A program made the translations under genes and the position numbers. The notes below the pieces were generated by a model. That model did not search any database. It was given only the letters and a program-made list of their open reading frames with translations, and was not told the origin of the DNA. A DNA stretch of 10,682 bases from Pelagophyceae sp. CCMP2097 (lineage: Eukaryota > Sar > Pelagophyceae). Below, piece by piece: positions 1 to 7,641 of the stretch. The stretch covers positions 280,195 to 290,876 of the forward strand of contig MU657205.1 in assembly GCA_026770575.1 (NCBI GenBank). The letters are read 5' to 3'. The stretch's first letter is position 1. Each line of letters begins with the position of its first letter.

Positions 1-760
1 CGTCGTCGTAGAAGAGCGTGAACGTGTCCGCGCGTCGTACCATCGTCGCGCGCGCGGCGCCGCCGCGCTGGTCGGCGGCGGTGAGGCCCGTGCAGTCTCC
101 GTCGGCCAGCGTCGGCGTGGTGTCGGTGACCTTGAACGAGGCCCCTGTCGCCGCCGACTGCAGTTTGCCGCACGCCAGCGAGGCGAGCAGTGTCGCGGAC
201 TCCGAGTCGCCGGCGCCGCCTCGGCGCGTCGGCGGCGCGCACTTGAACGCGGCGGCCTCCTGCGCGTTGATAGGGCTCGGCTCCCTCGAAGAGCCGGGCG
301 CCTCTTGCCACCGCCGCAACGCACCTTTAACGAGACGAACAGCGGCGGCGCCGGTCTCCTCGTCAGCGCTTTGCGTCGCGGCCAGCACCAGCGTCTCGTC
401 GAGGTCCAGCACGGTGAGGTCCGCGGCGGCGACGTCGAACACGATCTCGGCAGGCGTCGGCAGCGCCGGCCGTTCCGCGCAGCCGGCGCCGGCGGGCCCA
501 CGCGCCGGGCCGAGGCTGCCAGATCCGAGGCCATCGATGGCATCTTCCCAGTGAAGGGAGTGCCGGTTGTATGGCTCCAGGCCGACGTTGGCCCAGCCAC
601 TCTTCACGGCGTTCGTCCCAGTCTCGCGCAGCGTCGCCGCCTGCTCCGCACGGAAGCCAATCTGCGCCTTGACAAAGATCTCGTTGAAGTCGCCGCGGTC
701 CATGACGCTGAGCAGGTGCGCCGAGAAGCCGTCGTGGCCGCCGCGCCAGGCGATAGTATA
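1..760 (-). CDS. Transposase-like protein, C-terminal part (tentative; runs off the left edge)
   Basis: An open frame on the minus strand runs from at least 760 to base 1 without a stop, so the C-terminus lies outside the window. The first ATG is at 703-701. The frame is also open back to 844, where a TGA lies inside the neighbouring transposon end. GGTCTTCCAG at 770-761 looks like a 3' splice site, so 760 may be an exon start. Near the N-terminus of the visible part, 598-566 encodes GWANVGLEPYN followed by an acidic-aromatic stretch (HWEDAI). This resembles the GW/FR-x-x-G-L/I-x-P-F/Y-N block that follows the catalytic core in pogo/CENP-B-type DDE transposases. No DDE triad is visible, as it would lie upstream. 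The remaining ~170 residues are Ala/Gly/Thr-rich with scattered Cys and no domain I recognise. DLDET at 406-392 resembles HAD motif I but nothing else supports a phosphatase. Third positions are strongly G/C, unlike the sequence upstream of 760. Coding status fairly likely; family assignment weak. Confidence 0.45.
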
Positions 761-835
761 CTGGAAGACCGCGAATCCTCTTTGGCGCGGCGCTCCCTCT
801 GCGGGGCCTTTTAAATTTTGTGATGTTTCGCTGTA

Positions 836-1201
836 GAGTAAAGGTCAATTTAAGAACCTGGTCAATTTAAGAACCGACGAAAAAATCGACAAAAGACGTT
901 CAATATCTCAATAAGGCATTTATAAGACCCAATTAAAATCCATTAAATCCCTTATTGGGATATTATCCGGCTCCAGGGGCCCGGTTCTTAATCTGACCGG
1001 CGTTTTTTTAAAGAACCGATGGTCGGTCCGGACTCTGCCTATGCTAAATTTCTCACGGAGGTCCTCCGCGGACGCCATGATTTGGGGGTGGGTGGAGGGG
1101 ACCCAGGCGCGTACCCTGGCAGCGTCAAAACCGCAAACAACTGCGTCGCCGGGCCGCTGATTTTTTTTCCGCTTAGCCGGTTCTTAAATTGACCTTTACT
1201 C
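836..1201. mobile_element. MITE 1 (TA target, 23-bp perfect TIRs)
   Basis: A 366-bp non-coding element bounded by perfect 23-bp terminal inverted repeats at 836-858 and 1179-1201, with outer ends GAGTAAAGG...CCTTTACTC. It is flanked on both sides by TA (834-835 and 1202-1203), the duplication expected for the Tc1/mariner/pogo superfamily. The block GGTCAATTTAAGAACC is repeated directly at 843-858 and 860-875. A related block, GGTTCTTAATCTGACC, lies inverted at 982-997, so the TIR carries subterminal repeats that could bind a transposase. There is no open frame of useful length, so it must be moved by an enzyme encoded elsewhere. Perfect TIRs suggest recent insertion. Confidence 0.85.
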
Positions 1202-1203
1202 TA

Positions 1204-1515
1204 CAGGGTGAATCCGTCAATAAGATAGTGGATTTATCTTAAGGCAAAGGCGGTCTCTGACGCCAGTCGCTTATTTTTTAAGAAGGCGAAAGGCGCTGGC
1301 GGGCCGACGTTATCTTAAAAAAAGGCGCTTTTTCCGCCCAAGGCTACTTTATTGCCATATTTGTCGCCCAAGGGCGGCTGAAGACGGTCCTCAAGGCCGA
1401 TTATCTTATATTTTAAGAAGGCAAAGGCGACCGGCACCGTCGATTCGCTTACGCTTTAAGATCCCAAAGGCAACGGGTTGCCTTTGGCTACTATCTTATT
1501 GACGGATTCACCCTG
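1204..1515. mobile_element. MITE 2 (TA target, 26-bp perfect TIRs)
   Basis: A 312-bp non-coding element with perfect 26-bp terminal inverted repeats at 1204-1229 and 1490-1515, ends CAGGGTGAATCC...GGATTCACCCTG, flanked by TA at 1202-1203 and 1516-1517. The TIR sequence is unrelated to that of MITE 1, so the two belong to different families although both use TA. The interior repeats TTTTAAGAAGGC-type modules (about 1276 and 1411) and several TATCTTA motifs. An 11-bp perfect hairpin with a 2-base loop (1464-1487) sits just inside the right TIR. No coding capacity. The left TA is shared with MITE 1. Confidence 0.88.
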
Positions 1516-1518
1516 TAG

Positions 1519-1756
1519 CCGAAAGTCGCATGGACAACCCAGAACGCCGAATGGACAGACCCCCGATACACTCTCTTTGTAAACACATTTCCAAATAATG
1601 AGTGTGCACTTTCGCTGACCCAGGGGTCCAGAATCCAATATTACAAGAGCGCGCCGGAGGCACACGGAGGACCCGAAGGATACAGCCAAATCCCATTGCA
1701 ATGCCCACGTAAATAATTAAAATTATTTAACTAATCGCTGAACCTTCAAATCCTCC
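1519..1756. other. Intergenic stretch with AT-rich palindrome
   Basis: No gene is recognised here. All three minus-strand frames are open for 60-80 codons in 1519-1700, but third positions are not GC-biased and no domain is visible, so I read them as chance or as non-coding upstream sequence of the minus-strand gene at 1-760. A perfect AT-only inverted repeat (AAATAATT, 2-base spacer, AATTATTT) lies at 1711-1728. The GC content falls sharply after 1710. Confidence 0.5.
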
Positions 1757-1890
1757 TTATCTTTATTTTTATTTTTTATTTCTTATTGAGCTATTTATTT
1801 TTTGTTTTTTTTGCGGCCGACCAGATTCGAACCTGTGACCAAAAACTTCTTCTATGATGATTCCAATTAGGCTCCTGCTCGACTTCCACT
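1757..1890 (-). mobile_element. SINE-like tRNA relic with A-rich tail
   Basis: On the minus strand a close match to the Pol III A box (AAGTCGAGCAGG, 1885-1874; only the first base departs from TRGYNNARYNGG) is followed by a good B box (GGTTCGAATCTGG, 1833-1821). The start-to-start spacing is 52 bases, slightly more than in a simple tRNA. Immediately after the B-box arm comes GGCCGCA and then an A-rich tail of about 55 bases down to 1757. Acceptor and T-stem pairing fails: no GCGGCCG partner exists upstream, and the T stem has mismatches. So this is not a working tRNA. The layout of internal promoter plus A-rich 3' tail is that of a tRNA-derived SINE or a retroposed tRNA pseudogene. Confidence 0.4.
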
Positions 1891-1984
1891 CCCAATTTTA
1901 GCAATCGCATCAACCACCAATCGCTGAATCGGCCGAGTTGCTGCCCTTTTCTTCCCAAAGGTGGAACCTCGCGGATTTACCCTG

Positions 1985-2026
1985 GGACGGACAGACAGAA
2001 GGACGGACAGACGGACGGACAGACAA
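1985..2026. repeat. GACA/GACG microsatellite
   Basis: About ten imperfect tetranucleotide copies of GACA or GACG, with one AGAAG interruption, in an otherwise non-repetitive spacer. Simple repeat, no function inferred. Confidence 0.9.
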
Positions 2027-2100
2027 AATTGCCCCTGGTAGATAATCCTTCAATCAAAGGACCCGAAGGGCCCTTGCCGTAAACTGACGTTGATTAAACG

Positions 2101-2260
2101 GCAAGGTCCTCAACAATGTACAATTGTAGGGAGCAGAATCGGAATCCAATTGGGGCAACAACTTCCTAATTGGGGGATTTCCAGGAAAGCCGATTCTAAT
2201 TGGGGGTGGAACTTCCTAGGAATTCCTACAAGTAGGAATCCTAATAAGATCCACCTTGGG
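2101..2260. repeat. AATTGGGG-rich hairpin element
   Basis: AATTGGGG recurs at about 2148, 2168 and 2199, each in a similar context, and AACTTCCTA occurs at about 2160 and 2210. Two hairpins frame it: ACAAT-GT-ACAATTGT near 2113 and ATTCCTA-CAAG-TAGGAAT at 2222-2239. It could be a small degenerate mobile element, but no clean ends or target duplication are visible. Confidence 0.45.
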
Positions 2261-2985
2261 TGGGAAATTTCAACGCGATGCGCGCGTCGTGGACGAGCAG
2301 GACGTGGACGAGCAGAGAACGAGCAGGGCGTGCAGAGAAGAAGACAAGGCGCTCCAGAGATCGAACGGTTTCCAAGGGCAAAGGACGCCGCGCGCCGAGT
2401 TATCGTGCCTATACGGGGCGTGGAGACGACGAGCGCGGTCCTAGACGAACGCGCTCGGCGCCTCTCGAGCATCTCTCGAGCATCTGTCGGGTGGGGCTGG
2501 CTCTCCGGGCCTTCGGGGCCAAAAGGTTCTGGTTGCCGTGCCTGCTGCTGTTGGACTGGACTGCCTCTTGACTTCAAGTGAAGGACTTCAAGTGAAGGCG
2601 TTGCACGCGTCGTACGCTCCAACGGACTTCCGGCCCGGCCCTTTCAAAATTCAAGAAGAGAGAGGCTGAGTGAAGAAGGCCCCTCGACCGAAGTCGGTGT
2701 CGGAATGTCTTGGGAGACAGAGATTTGCGTCGCGCCACGCCTCCCGGAATAGCTTTCTCCGTTCCAGATACCGTCATCCCACGCCGAGACGCGCCCCGCG
2801 AAGACCCGGAAAGGCCAGAGCCGGCGAGGCGAGACTAACATGCAGATGCGCCGCCCGACGCCTAAGAGCCGGCGGAGCGCCGACCATGGTGCGATGGTGC
2901 AGAAGCCCCGCCCCCGCCGCCCCGACGAAGATCCTCACGCGCCCCGGCGCGGCCGCCGGCTTCGGGGCCCGCGGATACGAGGCGC
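2261..2985. other. Gene-poor spacer with short tandem duplications
   Basis: Open frames exist on both strands, but they are Arg/Ser-rich mirror images with no domain, and none stands out. Short direct repeats are present: GACGAGCAG copies near 2290-2330, a doubled CTCTCGAGCAT at 2462-2484, and two 14-bp copies of ACTTCAAGTGAAGG at 2571-2598, each nearly self-complementary. From about 2800 the GC content climbs toward the satellite. Confidence 0.5.
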
Positions 2986-2988
2986 TGG

Positions 2989-5880
2989 CGCGGGCCAAGG
3001 CATGATGCGACGGCGCACCGCGATGGAGCGCGCGCGGCTGCCGCTGTGAGGACTTTCTCCGTCCCGTGGATACGGCCGGATATACGGCTGGCGTCTCGGT
3101 GGCGCCACGGCGCGGCCGACGCCGGCACCGCGGCAGGCAGGCGGCGCCGGCCGTGGCATTATGCGACGGCTCGCCGCGTGGCACGTGCGGCTACCGCTGT
3201 GAGGATTCAGCCCCCCTGCCCGCGGATACGGCCGATCCACCCGACGTCTTGGCGCGGCCGACGCCGGCGCCACGGCAGGGGCGGCGGCGGCCGCAGTATT
3301 ATGCGACGGCGCAACGTGGCGCGCGCGGCCGACGCTGTGAGGATACATCCCCTCCCGCGAATCCGGCCGGCGTCACGGTCCGGCCGACGCCGTGGCAGGG
3401 AGGTGGCGCCGGCCGATGCATGATGCGACGGCGTCCCGCGATGCGGTGCGCGCCGCCGTGACGAGGTCTACCACCTCCCGCAGATACGGCCGATCCGGCG
3501 CGATGCAATCGGCTTCACGGCAGCCGAGGGGAGGCGGTGCCGGCCGCAGCATGATACGACGCAACGTGGCACGTGCGACTGCTGCTGCTGCCGCGGCGTC
3601 AGAGCCGGCCGCGGCATGATGCGACGGCGCGCCGCGATGGAGCGCGCGCGGCTGCCGCTGTGAGGTTGCTTCCCCCGTCCCGCGGATACGGCCGGATATA
3701 CGGCCAGCGTCACGGTGGCTTGACGGCTCCGTCGACGCCGGCGCCGCGGTAGGGAAGCGGCGCTGGCTGTGGCATTATGCGACGGCGCGCCGCAACGTGG
3801 CACTTGCCGCTGGCGCTGTGAGGATACTCCCCCCCCCCCCGTATACGGCCGGATATACGGCCGGCAATCCGGCGGCGGCACGGCACGGCCACCGCCGGCG
3901 CCGCGGCAGGGAGGCGGTGCCGGCCGCGGTATTATGCGACGGCGCCTCTGAACGTGGTGCACGCGGCCCCTTTAGCGAGGATACATCCCCCGTCCCGCGT
4001 ATCCGGCGGATTCGGCGCGTCACGCCGCTCGCGACACCAGCCGGCGATGCCTCCCTGCCGCGGCGCTGGCATAATGCGACAACGCACCGCAACGTGGCGC
4101 ACGCGGCCCTGTGCGGATGCTTCCCCCGTCCCCCGTCCACCGGATCCAGCCGGATCCATCCGACGTCACGAGGCGGCCGGCGCCGCGGCAGGGAGGCGCG
4201 GCATTATGCGACGGCGCAACGTGGCGCGCGCGGCCGCCGCTGTGAGGATTCAGCCCCCGCCGGCGGATCCGCCGGATCCGGCCTGTGTCACGGCGGCGTC
4301 ACGGCGCGGCCGACGCCGGCACCGTGACAAGGAGGCGGCGCCGGCATTATGCGACGGCGCACCGCAACGTGGCGCGCGTGGCCCCTTGTGCGAGGATACA
4401 TCCCCCGTCCCGCGTATCCACCGGATCCCGCCGGATCCATCCGACGCCACGACGCGGTCGACGCCGCGGAAGGGAGGCGGCGCCAGCCGCGGCATTATGC
4501 GACGGCGCAACGTGGCACGCGCGGCCGACGGTGTGAGGAGACATCCCCGCCCGCGGATCCTACCGATCCGGCCGGATCCACCCGACGTCATGGTGCGGCC
4601 GACGCCGGCGCCACGGCAAGGAGAACCGGTCGCGGCCGCGGCATTATGCGACGGAGCGCCGCAACGTGGCACGCGCGGCTGTGAGGATTCATCCCCCGTC
4701 GTGTGAATACGGCCGGATCCGGCCGGCGTCACGGCGCGGTCGACGCCGTGGCAGGGAGGTGGCGCGGGCCAAGGCATGATGCGACGGCGCACCGCGATGA
4801 AGCGCGCGCGGCTGTTGCTGTGAGGATTCATCCCTCCGTCCCGCGGATACGGTCGGATATACGGCCAGCGTCACGGTGGCTTGACGGCTCCGTCGACGCC
4901 GGCGCCGCGGTAGGGAAGCAGCGCTGGCTGTGGCATTATGCGACGGCGCGCCGCAACGTGGCACGCGCGGCTGGCGCTGTGAGGATTCGTCCCCCGTCTT
5001 GTGGATACGGCCGGATACGGCCGGCGTTGCCGCCGCGGCGGCCGACGCCGGCGCCGCGGCAGGGGCGGCGCCGGCCGCGGCATTATGCGACCGCGCGCCG
5101 CAACGTGGCACGCGCAGCCGCTGCTGTGGGAACTCCCGTCTGCGGATCCGGCCGGCGTCACGGCGCGGCGTGCGGCTGACGCCGACGCCGCGGCAGTGAG
5201 GCGGCGCCGGCCGCGACATTATACGACGGCGCAACGTGGCGCACGTGGGCGCCGGATCTGGCGCGTCACGGCGCGGCCGACGCCGGCCGGCGCCGCATCC
5301 CTGCCGCGGCACCGGCCGCGGTGTTATACGATGGCGCGCCGCAACGTTGCACGTGTGGCTCTTGCTGCTGCCGCGGCGCCGGCGCTGGCCGCAGCATTAT
5401 GCGACGGCGTTGTGGCGCCCGTTTTGTCGCTGCGACGATTCATTCCGCGGATACGGCTGGATACGACCGGCATCCCGGCGGCGGCACGACGCGGCCGAAG
5501 CCGGCGCCGCGGCAGGGAGGCGGTGCCGGCGGCGGTATTATGCAACGGCGCCTCGGAATGTGGTGCGCACGGCCGCTTCTGCGAGGATACATCCCCCGTC
5601 CCGCGTATCCGGCCGGATCCGGCGCGTCATACGGCGCTCGCGACGCCGGCCGGCGCCGCCTCCCTTCCGCGGCGCTGGCCGCGGCATTTTGCGACGGTGC
5701 CATGTTGCTGGCGCGCGCGTTTGCCGCTGTTGACGGAGCCTGCCCCGCCCCGCAGATCCGGCCGGATCCGGCCGACGTCACGACGCGGCTGACGCCGCGG
5801 CAGGGAGGCTGCGCCAGCCGCGGCATTATGCGACGGCGCAACGCGGCGCGCGCGGCCGCTTCTGTGACGATGTCCCCCGG
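2989..5880. repeat. GC-rich tandem satellite, about 21 units of ~120-160 bp
   Basis: A unit recurs that begins near GCATTATGCGACGGCGC, passes through AACGTGGCGCGCGCGGC, CTGTGAGGATTCATCCCCCG and CGCGGATACGGCCGGAT, and ends CCGCGGCAGGGAGGCGG. The ATGCGACGGC anchor (or a close variant) is found near 3003, 3161, 3301, 3423, 3554, 3619, 3777, 3934, 4074, 4206, 4349, 4497, 4646, 4779, 4938, 5085, 5221, 5326, 5399, 5540, 5688 and 5828. Most spacings are 130-160, with two short partial units of 65 and 73. Spacing is mostly not a multiple of three and every frame stays open only because GC is extreme, so I treat it as non-coding satellite. A and B subtypes exist: units near 3003, 3619 and 4779 share the CATGATGCG variant with GCGATGGAGCG or GCGATGAAGCG. 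I do not recognise the family. Confidence 0.9.
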
Positions 5881-5899
5881 CCGCAGATCCGGCCGGCAT

Positions 5900-6172
5900 G
5901 ACGGCCGGCATCACGGCGCAGCCGCCGCGGCGCGGCACCGAGGGGCGCCGGCACCGGCGTGGCGCGCGCGGCGCTGCGAGGGTGCATGCGGCGCTGCGAG
6001 GGTGCATTTCTTCGCTGCAACGGCTGTGACGATTCATCCCCTGCCCGCGGAACACGGCCGGCGTCACGGCGCAGCCGCCGCGGTGTGGCACCGAGTGGCG
6101 CCGGCACCGGCGTGGCGCGCGCGGCGCTGCGAGGGTGCATGCGACGCTGCGACGGTGGCTGCGACGGCGGTG
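5900..6172. repeat. Variant 153-bp duplicated repeat at the satellite edge
   Basis: A block of about 90 bp at 5904-5999 reappears at 6057-6152, offset 153 bp (TCACGGCGCAGCCGCCGCGG begins at 5911, and its near-copy at 6064). It still carries satellite words such as GATTCATCCCC, CCCGCGGA and CACGGCCGG, but has lost the ATTATGCGACGG anchor and gained GGCGCTGCGAGGGTGCATGC. That last block is itself repeated in tandem at 5979-6007. This looks like a diverged margin of the main array. A short AT-rich break follows at 6180-6215. Confidence 0.75.
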
Positions 6173-6323
6173 AAGCGAAATTCAAAATTCCCACGCATTA
6201 TTATTATTTTATGACCGGCGGCGCCGCGGCCAGCGCGCGGCGCGGCGGCGGCCGGCTTGGCGGCCGGCGCGGCGAACAAAAATGACGTTTTGACGCGTGA
6301 ACGTGGTCTCACGCGTCTGCGTT

Positions 6324-7641
6324 TCACGCGTCCGCGTCGTCGTGCGTCTCGGCCAAGGCGCAGTCCGCAATCGTGCACTGGCAGACCGGGCACTCCGGGG
6401 CGGTGACGGCGGCGGCGAGCCACGGGCGGAGGCACCGGCCGTGGAACAGGTGGCCGCACGGCACGAGGCGTGTGTCCACGCTGCACAAAGCGCAAAACCC
6501 GCAAAGCAGCGCTTTGGGCACGCGGCACGGCGCCGGCGTGAACGCCGTCCGCGCGGCGACGGGCGCCAGCCGCATTATCGCCGTCGGGGCGACCGCGCCT
6601 ACGTTGACACTTCAACGTCCCGCGGGCGGTGTCACTTCAACATCCCGAATTCGAAAAAGCGGCTCAGAAGGCTTACCTTGGAGCGAGACGAGGTCGCTGG
6701 CTTCGAGGCCGCGCGGGGCCTCTTCCGAAGCGGTGTCGAAGCCTCTGGGTGTGCCTCTGGCAGACCGTCCGTCGACCATTCTTACATCCACCCGAATGTC
6801 CACGCGGCCGCCTTCATCTTCGTCCCGCCGTTCTTCGGCGTCGCCGGGCCGGAGGTGCTGCTTCCAGCCGTCGTCGGTGCCGGAGTAGGCTTCATCAATT
6901 AAAGCATCAAAGAAACTTGCGCTCTCCACGTGCCTCCGGCCGTTCGGCGCCGCGCTCAGCATGGCGCCGGAAGACGATTGCGACTCGTACGAGCTGCGCA
7001 AGGGGTTTTGGTGAAGCGCGGAGGGCGACGAAGGCGACAAGGTTTAGGAGACGCACTCCGCGCTGGACCCTGCGCATTCCATGGACGAGTCGTCGGCGGG
7101 CTCTGCTTCGACCGGCTCTTCCTCCAACGCCACCACGGGCGCGTCCAACTTGCTCTTGACCAAAGGCTTCCAGATCCGCCGGCGCGCGTTTGTGAACCAG
7201 TTCCTGCGCAAACGATTGCGGGTCAAGGACGCAAACGACGCTAAGGCAAGCTTTGCGCAGAGGCCAAGCGGTGGCGCCAAAGGCCAAGCGGCCGCATCAT
7301 CCCGGGCGACCTCCCGCCGCCCCGCGCCTCTCGCCGCCCCGCGCATCGGTGCGTCACACGCACTTCAGTTGCTTTTTATCAATGCCCGTGGCCTGAAGCA
7401 GACGCGCCTGCTCCGCCGACGACGGGTACGGGTGCTTAAAGTGCTCCGCGCTCGTCAGCCACGCCTTTAGGATGTACACCGCGCGCTCCGGCAGCTCCCT
7501 CCGAGAACGGCCGCGCGTGCGCGGCGCCCACTTTGGCGGAGACGGCTCCTCCGACGGCGGCGGAGCCGCCGCGGGCCACCCCGGGTTGCCGCCCGCGCCC
7601 GCCCCTTGGAGGACCTCTTGGGCGGCGAGGCCGTGGACCAT
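6324..7641 (-). CDS. TALE-class homeodomain protein with C-terminal RING finger (four exons)
   Basis: Proposed exons on the minus strand are 7641-7364, 7203-7057, 6993-6677 and 6598-6324, giving 338 residues. The homeodomain spans about residues 46-107. It has the TALE three-residue insertion (HPYP, 70-73), then TGIDKKQLK in exon 1 and NWFTNARRRIWKP in exon 2; splicing joins them exactly as KQLK-NWF. The WF-x-N-x-R recognition helix is intact, with Thr where many TALE proteins have Ile. An acidic region follows (LEEEPVEAEPADD), then a charged linker. The RING lies at about 280-320 with ligands C280, C283, C295, H297, H300, C303, C317 and C320 (C-x2-C-x11-C-x-H-x2-H-x2-C-x13-C-x2-C), including PCGHLFH and CPVC. 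Intron 1 is 7363-7204, intron 2 7056-6994 (both GTGCGT...GCGCAG), intron 3 6676-6599 (GTAAGC...GTAG). All keep frame. The start ATG at 7639-7641 is the first after an in-frame TAG. Likely role: nuclear transcription regulator with possible E3 ligase activity. The homeodomain is very secure. The RING join rests on intron 3; the alternative is a separate RING gene starting at ATG 6575. Confidence 0.8.
6599..6676 (-). other. Intron 3, joining homeodomain part to RING part (78 bp)
   Basis: The donor CAAG|GTAAGC is a near-ideal 5' splice site. The acceptor AACGTAG|GC is the only AG in the interval whose use in phase 1 avoids a stop. Two earlier AG sites (in GTTGAAGTG copies) lead straight into TGA or TAG. 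Without splicing, the frame ends at TGA 6614-6612. The intron contains a direct repeat of GTTGAAGTG about 26 bases apart. Confidence 0.65.
7204..7363 (-). other. Intron 1 of the homeodomain gene (160 bp)
   Basis: Donor AA|GTGCGT and acceptor TTTGCGCAG|GA. It splits the homeodomain between the KQL and NWF blocks at a phase-2 position. Removing it restores the most conserved helix of the domain without any frame adjustment, which is strong internal evidence for the splice sites. Unspliced, the exon-1 frame stops four codons after the donor's lysine codon. Confidence 0.85.

Noticed and set aside
392..406. HAD phosphatase motif I (DLDET) in the frame at 1-760
   Set aside because: Only the five-residue motif is present, without the following FCP1/HAD sequence. 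Treated as coincidence in an acidic stretch.
18..848. Plus-strand frames 18-554 and 305-814 and a minus-strand frame 848-363
   Set aside because: They are Arg/Ala/Ser-rich shadows of the better-looking minus-strand frame running from 760 to base 1.
1456..1701. Minus-strand frames joining the 1-760 gene if both MITEs are removed
   Set aside because: A continuous frame back to a TAA near 1650 can be drawn, but codon third positions are not GC-biased as in the gene itself, and no domain is seen. More likely non-coding or intronic.
1815..1895. A functional tRNA gene on the minus strand
   Set aside because: The B box is good, but the acceptor stem has no 5' partner and the T stem has mismatches, so no cloverleaf can be drawn.
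2110..2622. Opposed open frames of about 165 codons on both strands
   Set aside because: They mirror each other, lack domains, and run through the AATTGGGG hairpin element and short duplications.
2989..5880. CRISPR array
   Set aside because: Units are contiguous and similar throughout with no short constant repeat alternating with unique spacers; the context is eukaryotic.
3954..6214. Long open frames of 250-297 codons on the plus strand through the satellite (3954-4706, 5001-5792, 5321-6214)
   Set aside because: They follow the tandem repeat, whose units are mostly not multiples of three, so the same DNA is read in different frames from unit to unit. Both strands are equally open owing to extreme GC, and no domain appears.
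6292..6331. Three ACGCGT words resembling MCB cell-cycle boxes
   Set aside because: They lie at the 3' end of the homeodomain-RING gene, not upstream of a start, and such words are expected in CpG-rich DNA.
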